Source: Phocaeicola sp. (GTDB taxonomy: Bacteria > Bacteroidota > Bacteroidia > Bacteroidales > Bacteroidaceae). Taken from it: 64,000 nucleotides of DNA. Below are positions 8,820 to 17,039 of this stretch, piece after piece; the stretch's first letter is position 1; each line of letters starts with the position of its first letter. A program made the position numbers and the translations under genes. The DNA lies in assembly GCA_020026225.1 (NCBI GenBank), contig JAHHQU010000003.1:1-64000 (forward strand), in the 5' to 3' direction. The notes beneath the pieces are model-generated. The model worked only from the letters and a program-made list of their open reading frames with translations. It ran no database searches and was not told the DNA's origin.

Positions 8820-9003
8820 TAGGACATACACCGCTCATCTACACAAGTAGGAACAGACCATCTACACAAAAAGTAATCGCCAATATACACAAGAAGAAGA
8901 AACACTTGCACACAAGAAGGAACAGCCCATACAAACAAGAAGAAGAAACACTTTCACACAAGAAGAAGAAACACCTGCATACAAGAAGAAAAAAATGCCG
9001 CAC
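8820..9003. repeat. 23-bp period tandem array A
   Basis: Copies start at 8820, 8843, 8866, 8889, 8912, 8935, 8958 and 8981, all exactly 23 bp apart. Most begin ACAAGAAG and continue with GAAACAC; the first two end CATCTAC. The array fills the convergent gap between the stop of the GNAT gene and the U-tract of the cdaA terminator. The units diverge by substitution only. There are no spacers, so it is not a CRISPR. Confidence 0.8.
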
Positions 9004-9028
9004 CGTCCATATCAGGTCTGGTGCGGCA
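8989..9028 (-). terminator. cdaA terminator
   Basis: Stem TGCCGCACC (8996-9004) with GGTGCGGCA (9020-9028), followed on the minus strand by seven T (8995-8989). Confidence 0.85.
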
Positions 9029-9035
9029 ATAAATA

Positions 9036-9812
9036 TCATTCATTACCATTGGTAAGCATCCTCTCAAGTTCCTCGGCAGTAAGTTTCAGATGAAACTCCC
9101 CCTTGTAGGCTATAGATATTCCGCCAGTCTCTTCCGACACGATGATAGTCATGGAATCTGTCTCCTGCGATATCCCCAGTGCAGCCCTGTGGCGCAAGCC
9201 AAGCTCCTTAGGAATATTCATGTTGTGAGACACGGGCAAGATACATCCGGCAGCCTTTATGCGCTTGCCGCTTATAATCATGGCACCGTCGTGCAGCGGA
9301 CTGTTCTTGAAGAAGATGTTCTCTATCAGCCGTTGGTTGATGTTGGCATCTATTATATCCCCCGTACGCGAGATACTTTCCAGCGGTACATCCCTTTCAA
9401 GTACTATCAGTGCCCCTACCCTTCCCTTGCTCATGCTGATGCACGCCATCACTATAGGCATGATATCATTCTTACCGGTCTCAGCCATATTCCTGTTCTT
9501 GAGAAACCTGAAAAGTCTGTTGGTGCTGTACCTTGAGCCAAGGGTGAGCAGAAACTGCCTTATCTCGTCCTGGAAGAGGACTATAAGCGCTATCACTCCC
9601 ACACTCACCAGCTTGTCGAAGATAGAGCCAAGAAGCCTCATCTGGATGACCTGCGAAACTATTACCCATATTATTATGAAAACCAGTATTCCGATAAATA
9701 TATTTATAGAACCGGATGATTTCATCACCTTATAAGACTTATATAGAAGGAAAGCAACTAAAAGTATATCCAGTATATCCTTAAAGCCTATAATACTCAA
9801 TTCGAAAGGCAT
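9036..9812 (-). CDS. cdaA: Diadenylate cyclase
   Basis: Makes cyclic di-AMP from two ATP. The 258-residue protein has three predicted N-terminal membrane helices (residues about 8-80) and a cytosolic DAC domain (about 100-240). The catalytic DGA motif appears in SPLHDGAMII (about 178) and RHR in LGLRHRAALG (about 212), both intact. The membrane-anchored topology is that of CdaA rather than DisA or CdaS. The gene is 86 bp downstream of folP on the same strand, a pairing common in Bacteroidetes. The cdaR and glmM partners of Firmicutes are not here. Confidence 0.92.
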   Translation of the reverse strand: MPFELSIIGFKDILDILLVAFLLYKSYKVMKSSGSINIFIGILVFIIIWVIVSQVIQMRLLGSIFDKLVSVGVIALIVLFQDEIRQFLLTLGSRYSTNRLFRFLKNRNMAETGKNDIMPIVMACISMSKGRVGALIVLERDVPLESISRTGDIIDANINQRLIENIFFKNSPLHDGAMIISGKRIKAAGCILPVSHNMNIPKELGLRHRAALGISQETDSMTIIVSEETGGISIAYKGEFHLKLTAEELERMLTNGNE

Positions 9813-9898
9813 GTGATTGATTGTTTAATGATTAGTTTATTATTTGCAAGTTCTACAGACCGATGTCAGCCGTGAGATAACGTAAAAGAAGTCATAGA

Positions 9899-10747
9899 CT
9901 ATGCTCTGTCTACAGCCAAGAACAGCTTTACCGTCTCTACGGCTTCCTTCACATCGTGTACCCTCAGAATATTGGTGCCCTTCATGAGAGACACCATATT
10001 GAGTGCCGTGGTTCCGTTCAGAGCATCGTCCGGAGTGATGCCAAGCAGACGGTATATCATAGACTTACGTGATATGCCAACAAGCAACGGGAGGTTGAAT
10101 ATCTTGAACTCGTCCAGATGAGACATCAGTTCATAATTATGCTGCACCGTCTTGCCGAATCCGAAGCCGGGGTCTAATATTATATCCTTTACACCAAGGT
10201 CACGCATCTTCTGCACCCTCTCCGAGAAATAATACATCACGTCCTTCAGTACGTTGTCATAGTGAGGACTCTTCTGCATATTCTGAGGAGTACCATTCAT
10301 ATGCATCATCACATACGGAACTCCAAGACTAGCCACAGCATGAAACATATCGCTGTCAATGCTTCCGGCAGATATGTCGTTGATGATGGCAACGCCATAT
10401 TCCTCTACACACATCCGTGCTATGTCGGCCCTGAACGTATCAACAGAAAGAACCGCTCCGGGCATCTCACGGTTAATAAGTTGAAGAGCATGCCTAAGTC
10501 TTGATGCCTCCTCTGTGGCAGATATGTGATCGGCATCAGGTCTTGACGAATATGCTCCTATGTCTATTATATCACCACCCTCGCTGATAATCTGAAATGC
10601 ACGCTGCACTATCTCTTCATCTGTCTGCTTTCGGCTGCCGGCATAGAAAGAGTCGGGAGTGACATTCAGCACACCCATCACATGCGGAAAAGAAAGGTCC
10701 ATCAGACTACCATTAACGTTAATATAAATATTCTTATTGAAATTCAT
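9899..10747 (-). CDS. folP: Dihydropteroate synthase
   Basis: Condenses p-aminobenzoate with hydroxymethyl-dihydropterin pyrophosphate in folate synthesis; the sulfonamide target. From the start used here it has 282 residues. The two family signatures are GVLNVTPDSF with the following residues at the N-terminus and GGDIIDIGAYSSRPD (about residues 52-66). DPGFGFGKT and GISRKSMI are also present. I start at 10747 (MNFNKN). An open frame continues 44 codons upstream, but it lies beyond the -7 element at 10773-10780, so it is not transcribed as leader. Divergent from murF and upstream of cdaA. Confidence 0.93.
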   Translation of the reverse strand: MNFNKNIYINVNGSLMDLSFPHVMGVLNVTPDSFYAGSRKQTDEEIVQRAFQIISEGGDIIDIGAYSSRPDADHISATEEASRLRHALQLINREMPGAVLSVDTFRADIARMCVEEYGVAIINDISAGSIDSDMFHAVASLGVPYVMMHMNGTPQNMQKSPHYDNVLKDVMYYFSERVQKMRDLGVKDIILDPGFGFGKTVQHNYELMSHLDEFKIFNLPLLVGISRKSMIYRLLGITPDDALNGTTALNMVSLMKGTNILRVHDVKEAVETVKLFLAVDRA

Positions 10748-10772
10748 AACTGACTCACTTAAAATGACAATA

Positions 10773-10780
10773 CAAATGTA
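10773..10780 (-). promoter_or_regulatory. -7 element of folP-cdaA
   Basis: Minus-strand TACATTTG, 26 bp upstream of the ATG at 10747; no clear -33. Confidence 0.5.
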
Positions 10781-10886
10781 CATACAATAATCCATTATTC
10801 TGTCTAAAGACAGATAAATTTTAGGATGCATGAGAATAATAAGTGCAGACAGTGGATACATGCTATTTATTAAACACATCTTTTGC

Positions 10887-10917
10887 TTTGTGCTTCAATA
10901 TGATTGCACTATATTTG
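10887..10917 (+). promoter_or_regulatory. murF promoter
   Basis: -33 TTTG (10887-10890) and -7 TATATTTG (10910-10917), 19 bp apart: the best consensus promoter of the window. The ATG follows 25 bp later. Confidence 0.75.
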
Positions 10918-10942
10918 CAGCCATATTAAAGTAAGGTAGAAT

Positions 10943-12232
10943 ATGGAAATATCTGAATTATACAATCGGTTTCTTGAATGTGGACAAGTGACTACAGACA
11001 CACGTAACTGTCAGCAAGGTTCAATGTTTTTCGCCCTAAGGGGGGCAAGTTTCAATGGCAACGAGTTTGCAGATAAGGCTCTTGAAAGCGGATGCAGATA
11101 TGCCGTGATAGACCAGCCTGAATATGCCGAAGAAGGAAACAGCAGGATGATACTGGTAGACGACTGTCTGAAGGCTATGCAAGACATGGCTACACTTCAC
11201 CGTACGACACTTGGCACACAGATGATAGCTATCACCGGAACAAACGGCAAGACTACTACAAAAGAGCTTATAGCTGCGGTGCTGAAAGAGAAATACAACG
11301 TTCTGTATACCGAGGGAAACCTTAACAACCACATAGGTGTTCCGCTTACGCTGCTCAGACTGACAAAGCAACACGAGATAGCCGTGATAGAGATGGGTGC
11401 AAACCATCCGGGCGAGATAAGGAAGCTGACACAGATAGCACGCCCCGACTATGGCTTGATAACCAATGTGGGCAAGGCTCACCTTGAAGGATTCGGGTCG
11501 CTGCAAGGAGTGCTCGAGACTAAGGGCGAGATGTATGAATATATAAGAAACAACAAAGGCAAAATCTTCATACAGAACGAAAACAAGATGCTATCAAGTA
11601 TTGCCGAAGGGATAGAGTGTATCAGATATGGGGCAAACGATGGTGCCGATGTCAAAGGAGAGGCATTGTCATGTTCGCCCTACCTGAGTTTTATGTGGAA
11701 AAGCCGTTATGCTAGATATGAAGTACAGACACAGCTTATAGGCGAATATAACATAGACAATGCAATGGCAGCTGTAGCAATAGGACTGTACTTTGGAGTG
11801 GATGAAGAAAGGATATGCCATGCACTGAGTAACTATACACCTAAGAACAACCGCTCGCAACTGTTGCTGACTGGAAGAAACAAGCTTGTGATAGATGCCT
11901 ACAATGCAAACCCTACCAGTATGAAAGCGGCACTTGACAGCTTGAAGCATATTGATGCGATGAATAAGATGGTGATACTGGGAGATATGAAGGAACTTGG
12001 CGACAGCAGTACAGAAGAGCATCAGAAGATAGTGGACTTGCTGATGAATTACAGATTCGGGAAAGTGATACTTGTAGGTACGGAGTTTGGAAAGACAGAC
12101 AACAATTTCATACACTTCAATACATCAGACGAAGTGAAGGAGTATATAAAGAAAGAAATGCCTGAAGGATATACCATACTGATAAAAGGCTCTAACAGCA
12201 TGAGAATGACAGAACTGAAGGAATGTCTGTAG
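10943..12232 (+). CDS. murF: UDP-MurNAc-tripeptide--D-Ala-D-Ala ligase
   Basis: Adds D-Ala-D-Ala to UDP-MurNAc-tripeptide in the cytosol, the last step of the peptidoglycan precursor. The 429-residue protein has the Mur ligase order: N-terminal substrate domain with VTTDTRN (residues 17-23), ATP-binding loop ITGTNGKTTTKEL (about 97-109), NHIGVPLTLL, EMGANHPGEI (about 152-161) and the C-terminal domain with DAYNANPTSM (about 318). These mark MurF rather than MurC, D or E. It stands alone with its own promoter, away from the main dcw cluster. Confidence 0.95.
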   Translation: MEISELYNRFLECGQVTTDTRNCQQGSMFFALRGASFNGNEFADKALESGCRYAVIDQPEYAEEGNSRMILVDDCLKAMQDMATLHRTTLGTQMIAITGTNGKTTTKELIAAVLKEKYNVLYTEGNLNNHIGVPLTLLRLTKQHEIAVIEMGANHPGEIRKLTQIARPDYGLITNVGKAHLEGFGSLQGVLETKGEMYEYIRNNKGKIFIQNENKMLSSIAEGIECIRYGANDGADVKGEALSCSPYLSFMWKSRYARYEVQTQLIGEYNIDNAMAAVAIGLYFGVDEERICHALSNYTPKNNRSQLLLTGRNKLVIDAYNANPTSMKAALDSLKHIDAMNKMVILGDMKELGDSSTEEHQKIVDLLMNYRFGKVILVGTEFGKTDNNFIHFNTSDEVKEYIKKEMPEGYTILIKGSNSMRMTELKECL

Positions 12233-12326
12233 AATAAAGTGAATGACAAGCAAAGACTTGATGAAGAATCACGTACATAATAGTATATGCATCTGCATAG
12301 ACAGAAGGCAGTGAAAGCAAAACTAT

Positions 12327-12395
12327 AAGCCTGTTTCCCAACCAGCCGACTTACATCATAATGAATAGTAAAATGACTGAAAGGGAAACTGGCTT
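12327..12395. repeat. Long-loop inverted repeat downstream of murF
   Basis: Arms of 13 bp, AAGCCTGTTTCCC (12327-12339) and GGGAAACTGGCTT (12383-12395), match at 12 positions around a 43-nt loop. No U-tract follows, so a simple terminator is unlikely. Confidence 0.45.
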
Positions 12396-12562
12396 ATAAA
12401 TACGTCAAACATCAGCCTATAAATAAGAGCTGCATCCGACGAAAAGCAAGAGATTTATTCTAAGAAATTTAAGAGATTTATTCGAATCAAAGCAAGAGAT
12501 TTATCCTAAGCAAAGCAAGAGCTTTATTCTAAGCAAAGCAAGAGCTTTATCCGAAGAAAAGC
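12379..12562. repeat. 23-bp period tandem array B
   Basis: Six good copies start at 12425, 12448, 12471, 12494, 12517 and 12540, exactly 23 bp apart. Each begins AAGAG, usually continues with TTTAT, and mostly ends AAAGC, so AAAGC and GCTTT can pair within a junction. Two degenerate copies at 12379 and 12402 share TATAAAT at the same register. The last copy ends one base before the stop codon of the HU-like gene. The remaining part of the 12233-12563 gap holds only the inverted repeat at 12327-12395. Confidence 0.82.
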
Positions 12563-12563
12563 A

Positions 12564-13043
12564 TCACTCCTTCTTGCCGCCACCACCACTATCAGGTGAA
12601 GAGAACTTAGCCTTCTTGTAGTCGGCAATGCTGGCATAGCTTATACCTTCGTCCAGCACACCTGCATTCTGAAATTGGATACCGTTGAGTACACTCTCGC
12701 TGAACTCCTTGCTTGGAGTAAATATGATGCGTACGTTCTTGATATTGGATGCGGCATTGAAATCATCCAGTTTTAAAGAACCGTCACACTTGAACGAAAT
12801 GCGCAGCGTACCGAGGTCGCCGACGCGTACCGAGTGTCCTTGCTGCAACTGAGTACGTGCATGTTTTCCCAAAAGGTCTAGCGCAGCTTCCATTTCGATG
12901 GGCGCAGTAGAAGTGTTTTCGGTAGCGGCTCTGGTCATCTCCTTCACCGTTTGAGGATTTTCACTGATAGGTATAGCATACCATTTCTTTTCAGATTCCG
13001 GTTCAAGCGGATTCGCCTTTTTCACGAGCTTGTATTTGTACAT
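12564..13043 (-). CDS. HU-like DNA-binding protein
   Basis: 159-residue member of the HU/IHF-like family with the Bacteroidetes extension. Residues about 1-120 form the DNA-binding fold, with GHSVRVGDLGTLRISF (about 77-92) at the position of the HU dimer core and a following NVRIIFTPSKEF strand. The tail ends in SPDSGGGGKKE, flexible and basic. I start at 13043 because a perfect AGGAGG lies 4 nt upstream (13048-13053) and transcription should begin near 13074, which excludes the ATG at 13082. Strong Shine-Dalgarno sites are unusual in this group and suggest high expression. Its stop abuts repeat array B and its promoter faces array C. Confidence 0.85.
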   Translation of the reverse strand: MYKYKLVKKANPLEPESEKKWYAIPISENPQTVKEMTRAATENTSTAPIEMEAALDLLGKHARTQLQQGHSVRVGDLGTLRISFKCDGSLKLDDFNAASNIKNVRIIFTPSKEFSESVLNGIQFQNAGVLDEGISYASIADYKKAKFSSPDSGGGGKKE

Positions 13044-13079
13044 AGAACCTCCTTTTTTAGTTAACATTGACAATACTTG

Positions 13080-13109
13080 CAAAGTTAGTATAATATTTTG
13101 ATTTACAAA
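13080..13109 (-). promoter_or_regulatory. Promoter of the second HU-like gene
   Basis: Minus strand: -33 TTTG (13106-13109) and -7 TAACTTTG (13080-13087), 18 bp apart. Confidence 0.65.
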
Positions 13110-13151
13110 ACTTTTATTGATAATATTGAATCATATCAGCACAATTTCTTA

Positions 13152-13266
13152 CATAAGCATGAAGCATGTCAAGACATACGTATGCCGTAAGCCACTACAT
13201 ACGTATGCCGTACAGACCGACATAAGTACGACACAACATACTGCATACGTATGCATCTGCATACAC
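13152..13266. repeat. 23-bp period tandem array C
   Basis: Five copies start at 13152, 13175, 13198, 13221 and 13244, exactly 23 bp apart, each opening CATAMG. Three carry the 10-bp palindrome CATACGTATG. The array lies in the divergent gap (13044-13365) between the HU-like gene and the phosphate transporter gene, upstream of both. No convincing plus-strand promoter is visible between the array and 13366. Confidence 0.8.
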
Positions 13267-13365
13267 AGAAACGTATCTTCATAATTAGGTAATACTAATG
13301 TAACACGTTTGTAATATAGAATGACGACCTTTGTCGGCATAATATAAAATACGAAACAATTTGAT

Positions 13366-15660
13366 ATGGAGACTATCTACTTGGGAATTGTGATATTCCT
13401 CTTTATGCTGGCTATCTTCGACCTCATGGTGGGTGTCAGCAATGATGCTGTAAACTTTATGAACTCGGCAGTGGGTGCTAAGGTCGCTAAATTCAAGACT
13501 ATTATCATTGTGGCTGCCGTGGGTGTATTTGCCGGAGCTGCCATGAGTAACGGAATGATGGACATAGCCCGCAACGGAATATTCCAGCCGCAGAACTTCT
13601 CTTTCTATGAAATAATGTGTATTCTGCTGGCAGTGATGGTGACGGACGTGATACTGCTTGACATATTCAACACGATGGGGCTGCCTACGTCTACCACCGT
13701 ATCTATGGTGTTCGAACTGCTGGGAGGTACATTCATACTGGCGATGCTGAAACTTGCAGCAGACGAGTCGGGCCTTACACTGGGCGACCTTATGAATACT
13801 GAGAAGGCACTTTCGGTGATTATGGCAATATTCCTCAGTGTAGCCATAGCCTTCATAGCTGGTACGTTGGTGCAATATGTGTCACGACTGATATTCAGCT
13901 TCAACTATAAGAAAAACCTGTCGTGGACAATCGGGATATTTGGCGGTATAGCCATCACATCGTTGTCATACTTCACGCTGATAAAGGGACTGAAGACTGC
14001 TTCGTTCATCACTCCCGAAGTGATGGAATGGGTGGACAACAATACCGTCATGCTGATAGCTGCATGCCTTGTGTTCTTCACTCTGCTGATGCAGATACTG
14101 CACTGGATGAAGGTCAACGTATTCAAGATTATAGTGCTGCTGGGTACATTCTCGCTGGCTCTTGCATTTGCCGGAAATGACCTTGTCAACTTCATCGGTG
14201 TGCCTCTGGCTGGATATTCTGCCTATACAGACTATGTGGCAAACTCGGGAGGTGTAGGCGTAGACGGATTCATGATGGATTCTCTCATGTCGTCTGCCAA
14301 GACTCCGCTGATATTCCTCGTGGCATCTGGAGTGGTGATGGTGTATGCACTTGCCACATCAAAGAAGGCAAAGAATGTGATAAAGACATCCGTAGACCTT
14401 GCCCGCCAGGAAGAGGGAGATGAAATGTTCGGTTCGTCGGGACTGGCGCGTACGATAGTGCGCAATGCCACCATCATAAACGAATACTTGAAGAAGGTGA
14501 TACCTCCTAAGACAAGAAACTGGCTGAACAGCCGTTTCAACAAGGACGAGGCGATACTGGCAGACGGTGCTGCATTCGACATGGTACGTGCATCGGTCAA
14601 CCTTGTGCTGTCCGGTCTGCTCATCATCATAGGTACAACCATGAAGCTTCCTCTCTCTACCACCTACGTTACGTTCATCGTGGCTATGGGTACTTCGCTG
14701 TCCGACCGTGCATGGGGGCGCGAAAGTGCGGTTTACCGCATCACTGGTATGCTTTCCGTCATAGGCGGATGGTTCATCACGGCATTTGTGGCATTCACGG
14801 CATGTGCCTTGGTTACGGTGGCAATGTACTACACCAATGTGGTGGGCATGATAGCGTTCATCATCATCACCGTACTGGTACTGATAAACAGCAACAGGGC
14901 GTTCAGCAAGAAGGAGAAAACGGAACAACAGGACGATATCTTCAAGTGCATGATGAGCAGCAAGGACAAGAACGAAACTCTGTCTCTTCTGCGCCAACAC
15001 GTAAAGGAAACACTGACCGACTATCTGAAGTTCAGCAAGGACGCGTATGTGAAGATTACTGACGGATTTATCAACGAAAACCTGAGGTCGCTGAAAAAGG
15101 CTGCTGCCGAAACTGACGAAAAGCGCAAGCTGCTGAAGAAACGCCGCCGCAAGGAGATACTGGGACTGCGCCGTATACCTATCACCATAGCCATAGAGAA
15201 GAACACATGGTTCCACCTTGGCACAAACAGTTGCGAGGAGATGATGTACTGTCTGAAGCGTATATGCGAACCTTGCAAAGAACATGTGGACAATAACTTC
15301 TATCCTATACATAGGGAGGATGTGAGCGAGTTTATGCCTGTACGCGAAGAACTCTGCCTGCTGATGGAACGTACATACCGCTCTATCATGGAGAACGACT
15401 ATACTGATGCCGACGACATCCTGAAGAAGGGTGACGAGCTGAAGAACCGCATCTCTACCATACGCAAGTATCAGATGAACCATATGCAGGAAGCGGACAA
15501 CAGCAGTCTGAAGGCAGCTATGGTGTATCTCAACATTCTTCAGGAGACTCAGGAGATGGTAAGTGTAGGACGACACCTTTTGAGGGCAAGCCGATTCTTC
15601 CAGGGCGACTATGTTCATCAGGAGATTCCACAGATGGGCATCATGGACAATAAGGCATAA
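13366..15660 (+). CDS. PiT family inorganic phosphate transporter with C-terminal cytosolic extension
   Basis: Inner-membrane phosphate permease of the PiT/PHO-4 family, 764 residues. The two PiT signature repeats are visible: SNDAVNFMNSAVGAKVAKFK with NTMGLPTSTTVSM in the N-terminal half, and the matching AGNDLVNFIGVPLAGYSAY with MKLPLSTTYVTFIVAMGTSL in the second half. Eleven or so hydrophobic segments end near residue 505. Residues 505-764 are soluble, charged and helical, reminiscent of a PhoU-like regulatory bundle, a fusion seen in other Bacteroidetes. Typical PiT proteins are 400-500 residues. Coupling ion (proton or sodium) cannot be read. Preceded by repeat array C. Confidence 0.9.
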   Translation: METIYLGIVIFLFMLAIFDLMVGVSNDAVNFMNSAVGAKVAKFKTIIIVAAVGVFAGAAMSNGMMDIARNGIFQPQNFSFYEIMCILLAVMVTDVILLDIFNTMGLPTSTTVSMVFELLGGTFILAMLKLAADESGLTLGDLMNTEKALSVIMAIFLSVAIAFIAGTLVQYVSRLIFSFNYKKNLSWTIGIFGGIAITSLSYFTLIKGLKTASFITPEVMEWVDNNTVMLIAACLVFFTLLMQILHWMKVNVFKIIVLLGTFSLALAFAGNDLVNFIGVPLAGYSAYTDYVANSGGVGVDGFMMDSLMSSAKTPLIFLVASGVVMVYALATSKKAKNVIKTSVDLARQEEGDEMFGSSGLARTIVRNATIINEYLKKVIPPKTRNWLNSRFNKDEAILADGAAFDMVRASVNLVLSGLLIIIGTTMKLPLSTTYVTFIVAMGTSLSDRAWGRESAVYRITGMLSVIGGWFITAFVAFTACALVTVAMYYTNVVGMIAFIIITVLVLINSNRAFSKKEKTEQQDDIFKCMMSSKDKNETLSLLRQHVKETLTDYLKFSKDAYVKITDGFINENLRSLKKAAAETDEKRKLLKKRRRKEILGLRRIPITIAIEKNTWFHLGTNSCEEMMYCLKRICEPCKEHVDNNFYPIHREDVSEFMPVREELCLLMERTYRSIMENDYTDADDILKKGDELKNRISTIRKYQMNHMQEADNSSLKAAMVYLNILQETQEMVSVGRHLLRASRFFQGDYVHQEIPQMGIMDNKA

Positions 15661-15693
15661 GTTATAATTACCATATATTATCTTTACAACAGG

Positions 15694-15730
15694 AAAGCCA
15701 TTTCAAACGTCAAGGCGTAGAAATGGCTTT
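15694..15730 (+). terminator. Terminator of the PiT transporter gene
   Basis: Stem AAAGCCATTTC (15694-15704) with GAAATGGCTTT (15720-15730), 15-nt loop, followed by T. Confidence 0.75.
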
Positions 15731-15761
15731 TGTCATTCATCAGCACCACACTTTCAGCATG

Positions 15762-16718
15762 TCACTGCTCTTCCTCCAGCTTGCGCTGCCGGTAAAGCTG
15801 ATAGGAATTGAACACATTATGCCACACGCTGTAGAAACCCATTGCCACCGAAGTGACCGGGGTGAAGAATGTGTACCCCATCCATATGGCAAGGACGGTA
15901 TTCTTCTGTCCGAGAGCCTGTCCGGCACTGATGTCATCGTTGTACGGACGGCCTGCTTTCTTTCCTACATAAAACTGAAGTATGCACGACACGAGCGATA
16001 CGGCTGCAAGTCCCGTCTGATACCACACCGACACATCGCTATGTACGATACTCTTCACCGTAATGGCTATGGCAAGCGTAAGTGCCACCGCCCAAAGATA
16101 GAACGAAACGCCATGATAGCGGCCGATAAAGGCATGCACCTTTGGGGCAAGCGAACGAAGTATCACTGCCATGATGAACGGACATAGCAGCAGCGGAAAG
16201 ACCTTTACTGATATCATGAGGAATGAAGTCATGAAAGTCATGCCCTCTTGAGGATGGATGACGGGCAGCGTGAACGGTACGAGTATAGCAGTCACAATAT
16301 TTATCATGACTATGTACGAAGTGAGGTGTGCAGCATTTCCGCCCAGTTTGTGGGTGACTACAGCGGCTGCCGTGGCAGTGGGGCATATCAAGCAGAGCAT
16401 GGCTCCTTCTACCAATATGCGCCAGCTTATGGACGGGAACAGATATAGCACTGTGGCCATACCTACAAACGCAAGGCTCTGTATGAGCAGAAGTGTCACA
16501 TGCCACCGACATGGTTTCAGCTGTCTTACGTCTACCTTGCAGAAGGTAAGTAAAAGCATGGTGAATATCAGCAATGGCTGCAACACAGTCACCGTGTGCG
16601 AGGCAATGTTCCTCACCTCGGCAGGCAATGACAGGGCTGAATATACAAAATATAGCACTACACCTATTATCATAGATATAGGCAATGTCCAGTTCTTGAT
16701 AAATCTAACTATATTCAT
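15762..16718 (-). CDS. BASS (bile acid:sodium symporter) family transporter
   Basis: 318-residue integral membrane protein with nine to ten predicted helices, of the bile acid:sodium symporter/ACR3-like superfamily. Landmarks are the CLICPTATAAAVVTHKLGGNAA segment (key residues PTATAA, about 112-118) and the C-terminal GQKNTVLAIW, where family members carry the second discontinuous helix. Despite the family name the substrate in bacteria is often a small organic acid; nothing here specifies it. The region in front of the start codon is repeat array D, beginning 20 bp upstream, so the leader or promoter lies within the repeats. Confidence 0.78.
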   Translation of the reverse strand: MNIVRFIKNWTLPISMIIGVVLYFVYSALSLPAEVRNIASHTVTVLQPLLIFTMLLLTFCKVDVRQLKPCRWHVTLLLIQSLAFVGMATVLYLFPSISWRILVEGAMLCLICPTATAAAVVTHKLGGNAAHLTSYIVMINIVTAILVPFTLPVIHPQEGMTFMTSFLMISVKVFPLLLCPFIMAVILRSLAPKVHAFIGRYHGVSFYLWAVALTLAIAITVKSIVHSDVSVWYQTGLAAVSLVSCILQFYVGKKAGRPYNDDISAGQALGQKNTVLAIWMGYTFFTPVTSVAMGFYSVWHNVFNSYQLYRQRKLEEEQ

Positions 16719-16737
16719 TATGAAGACCTTTATAATG

Positions 16738-16898
16738 TTTCGTGTGAGACCATGAAGATGTTTCGTGTGGAGTTATGAGAATATCTTTTGTGAAGTTACA
16801 AGAGTGTTTCGTGTGAGACCATAAAGATGTGTCTTGTGTGATTGTGAAGATGCTTCGTGTGAGACCATGAAGATGTTTCGTGTGACGATATACCTTAG
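16738..16898. repeat. 23-bp period tandem array D
   Basis: Seven copies start at 16738, 16761, 16784, 16807, 16830, 16853 and 16876, each exactly 23 bp. The core is TTTCGTGTGAGACCATGAAG, kept nearly whole in copies 1, 4 and 6 and diverged in 2, 3, 5 and 7. A further degenerate match at 16715 (AGACC and ATG in register) overlaps the BASS start codon. The rest of the 16719-17039 gap holds the fumarase terminator. Confidence 0.85.
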
Positions 16899-16929
16899 TG
16901 GCAGTATCACACACCTTTGGTCTTGCCAC

Positions 16930-16976
16930 AAAAAGACTTCACCCCTACCACATATATGCTATATGCAGCAGAGGTG
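16930..16976 (-). terminator. Probable fumarase terminator
   Basis: Hairpin 16940-16976 with outer arms CACCCCTAC and GCAGAGGTG (7 of 9 pairs) and an inner CATATA/TATATG stem; five T follow on the minus strand after AAGTC. Confidence 0.55.
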
Positions 16977-17039
16977 AGCCTATAACTATTCGTGTTGTGT
17001 TATATAATAACCAGTTGAAACAACTATGATAATAAGTCT

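Noticed and set aside
8839..9039. A 66-codon minus-strand frame in the convergent gap, with repeated FFLLVCK-like segments
   Set aside because: It is a translation of the 23-bp array. The period is not a multiple of three, and the frame crosses the cdaA terminator and stop.
10748..10879. N-terminal extension of dihydropteroate synthase by 44 residues
   Set aside because: It lies upstream of the -7 promoter element and has no counterpart in the family.
14359..15618. A 419-codon open frame antisense to the phosphate transporter
   Set aside because: Same reason; the translation is low-complexity in His, Tyr and Gln and has no family likeness.
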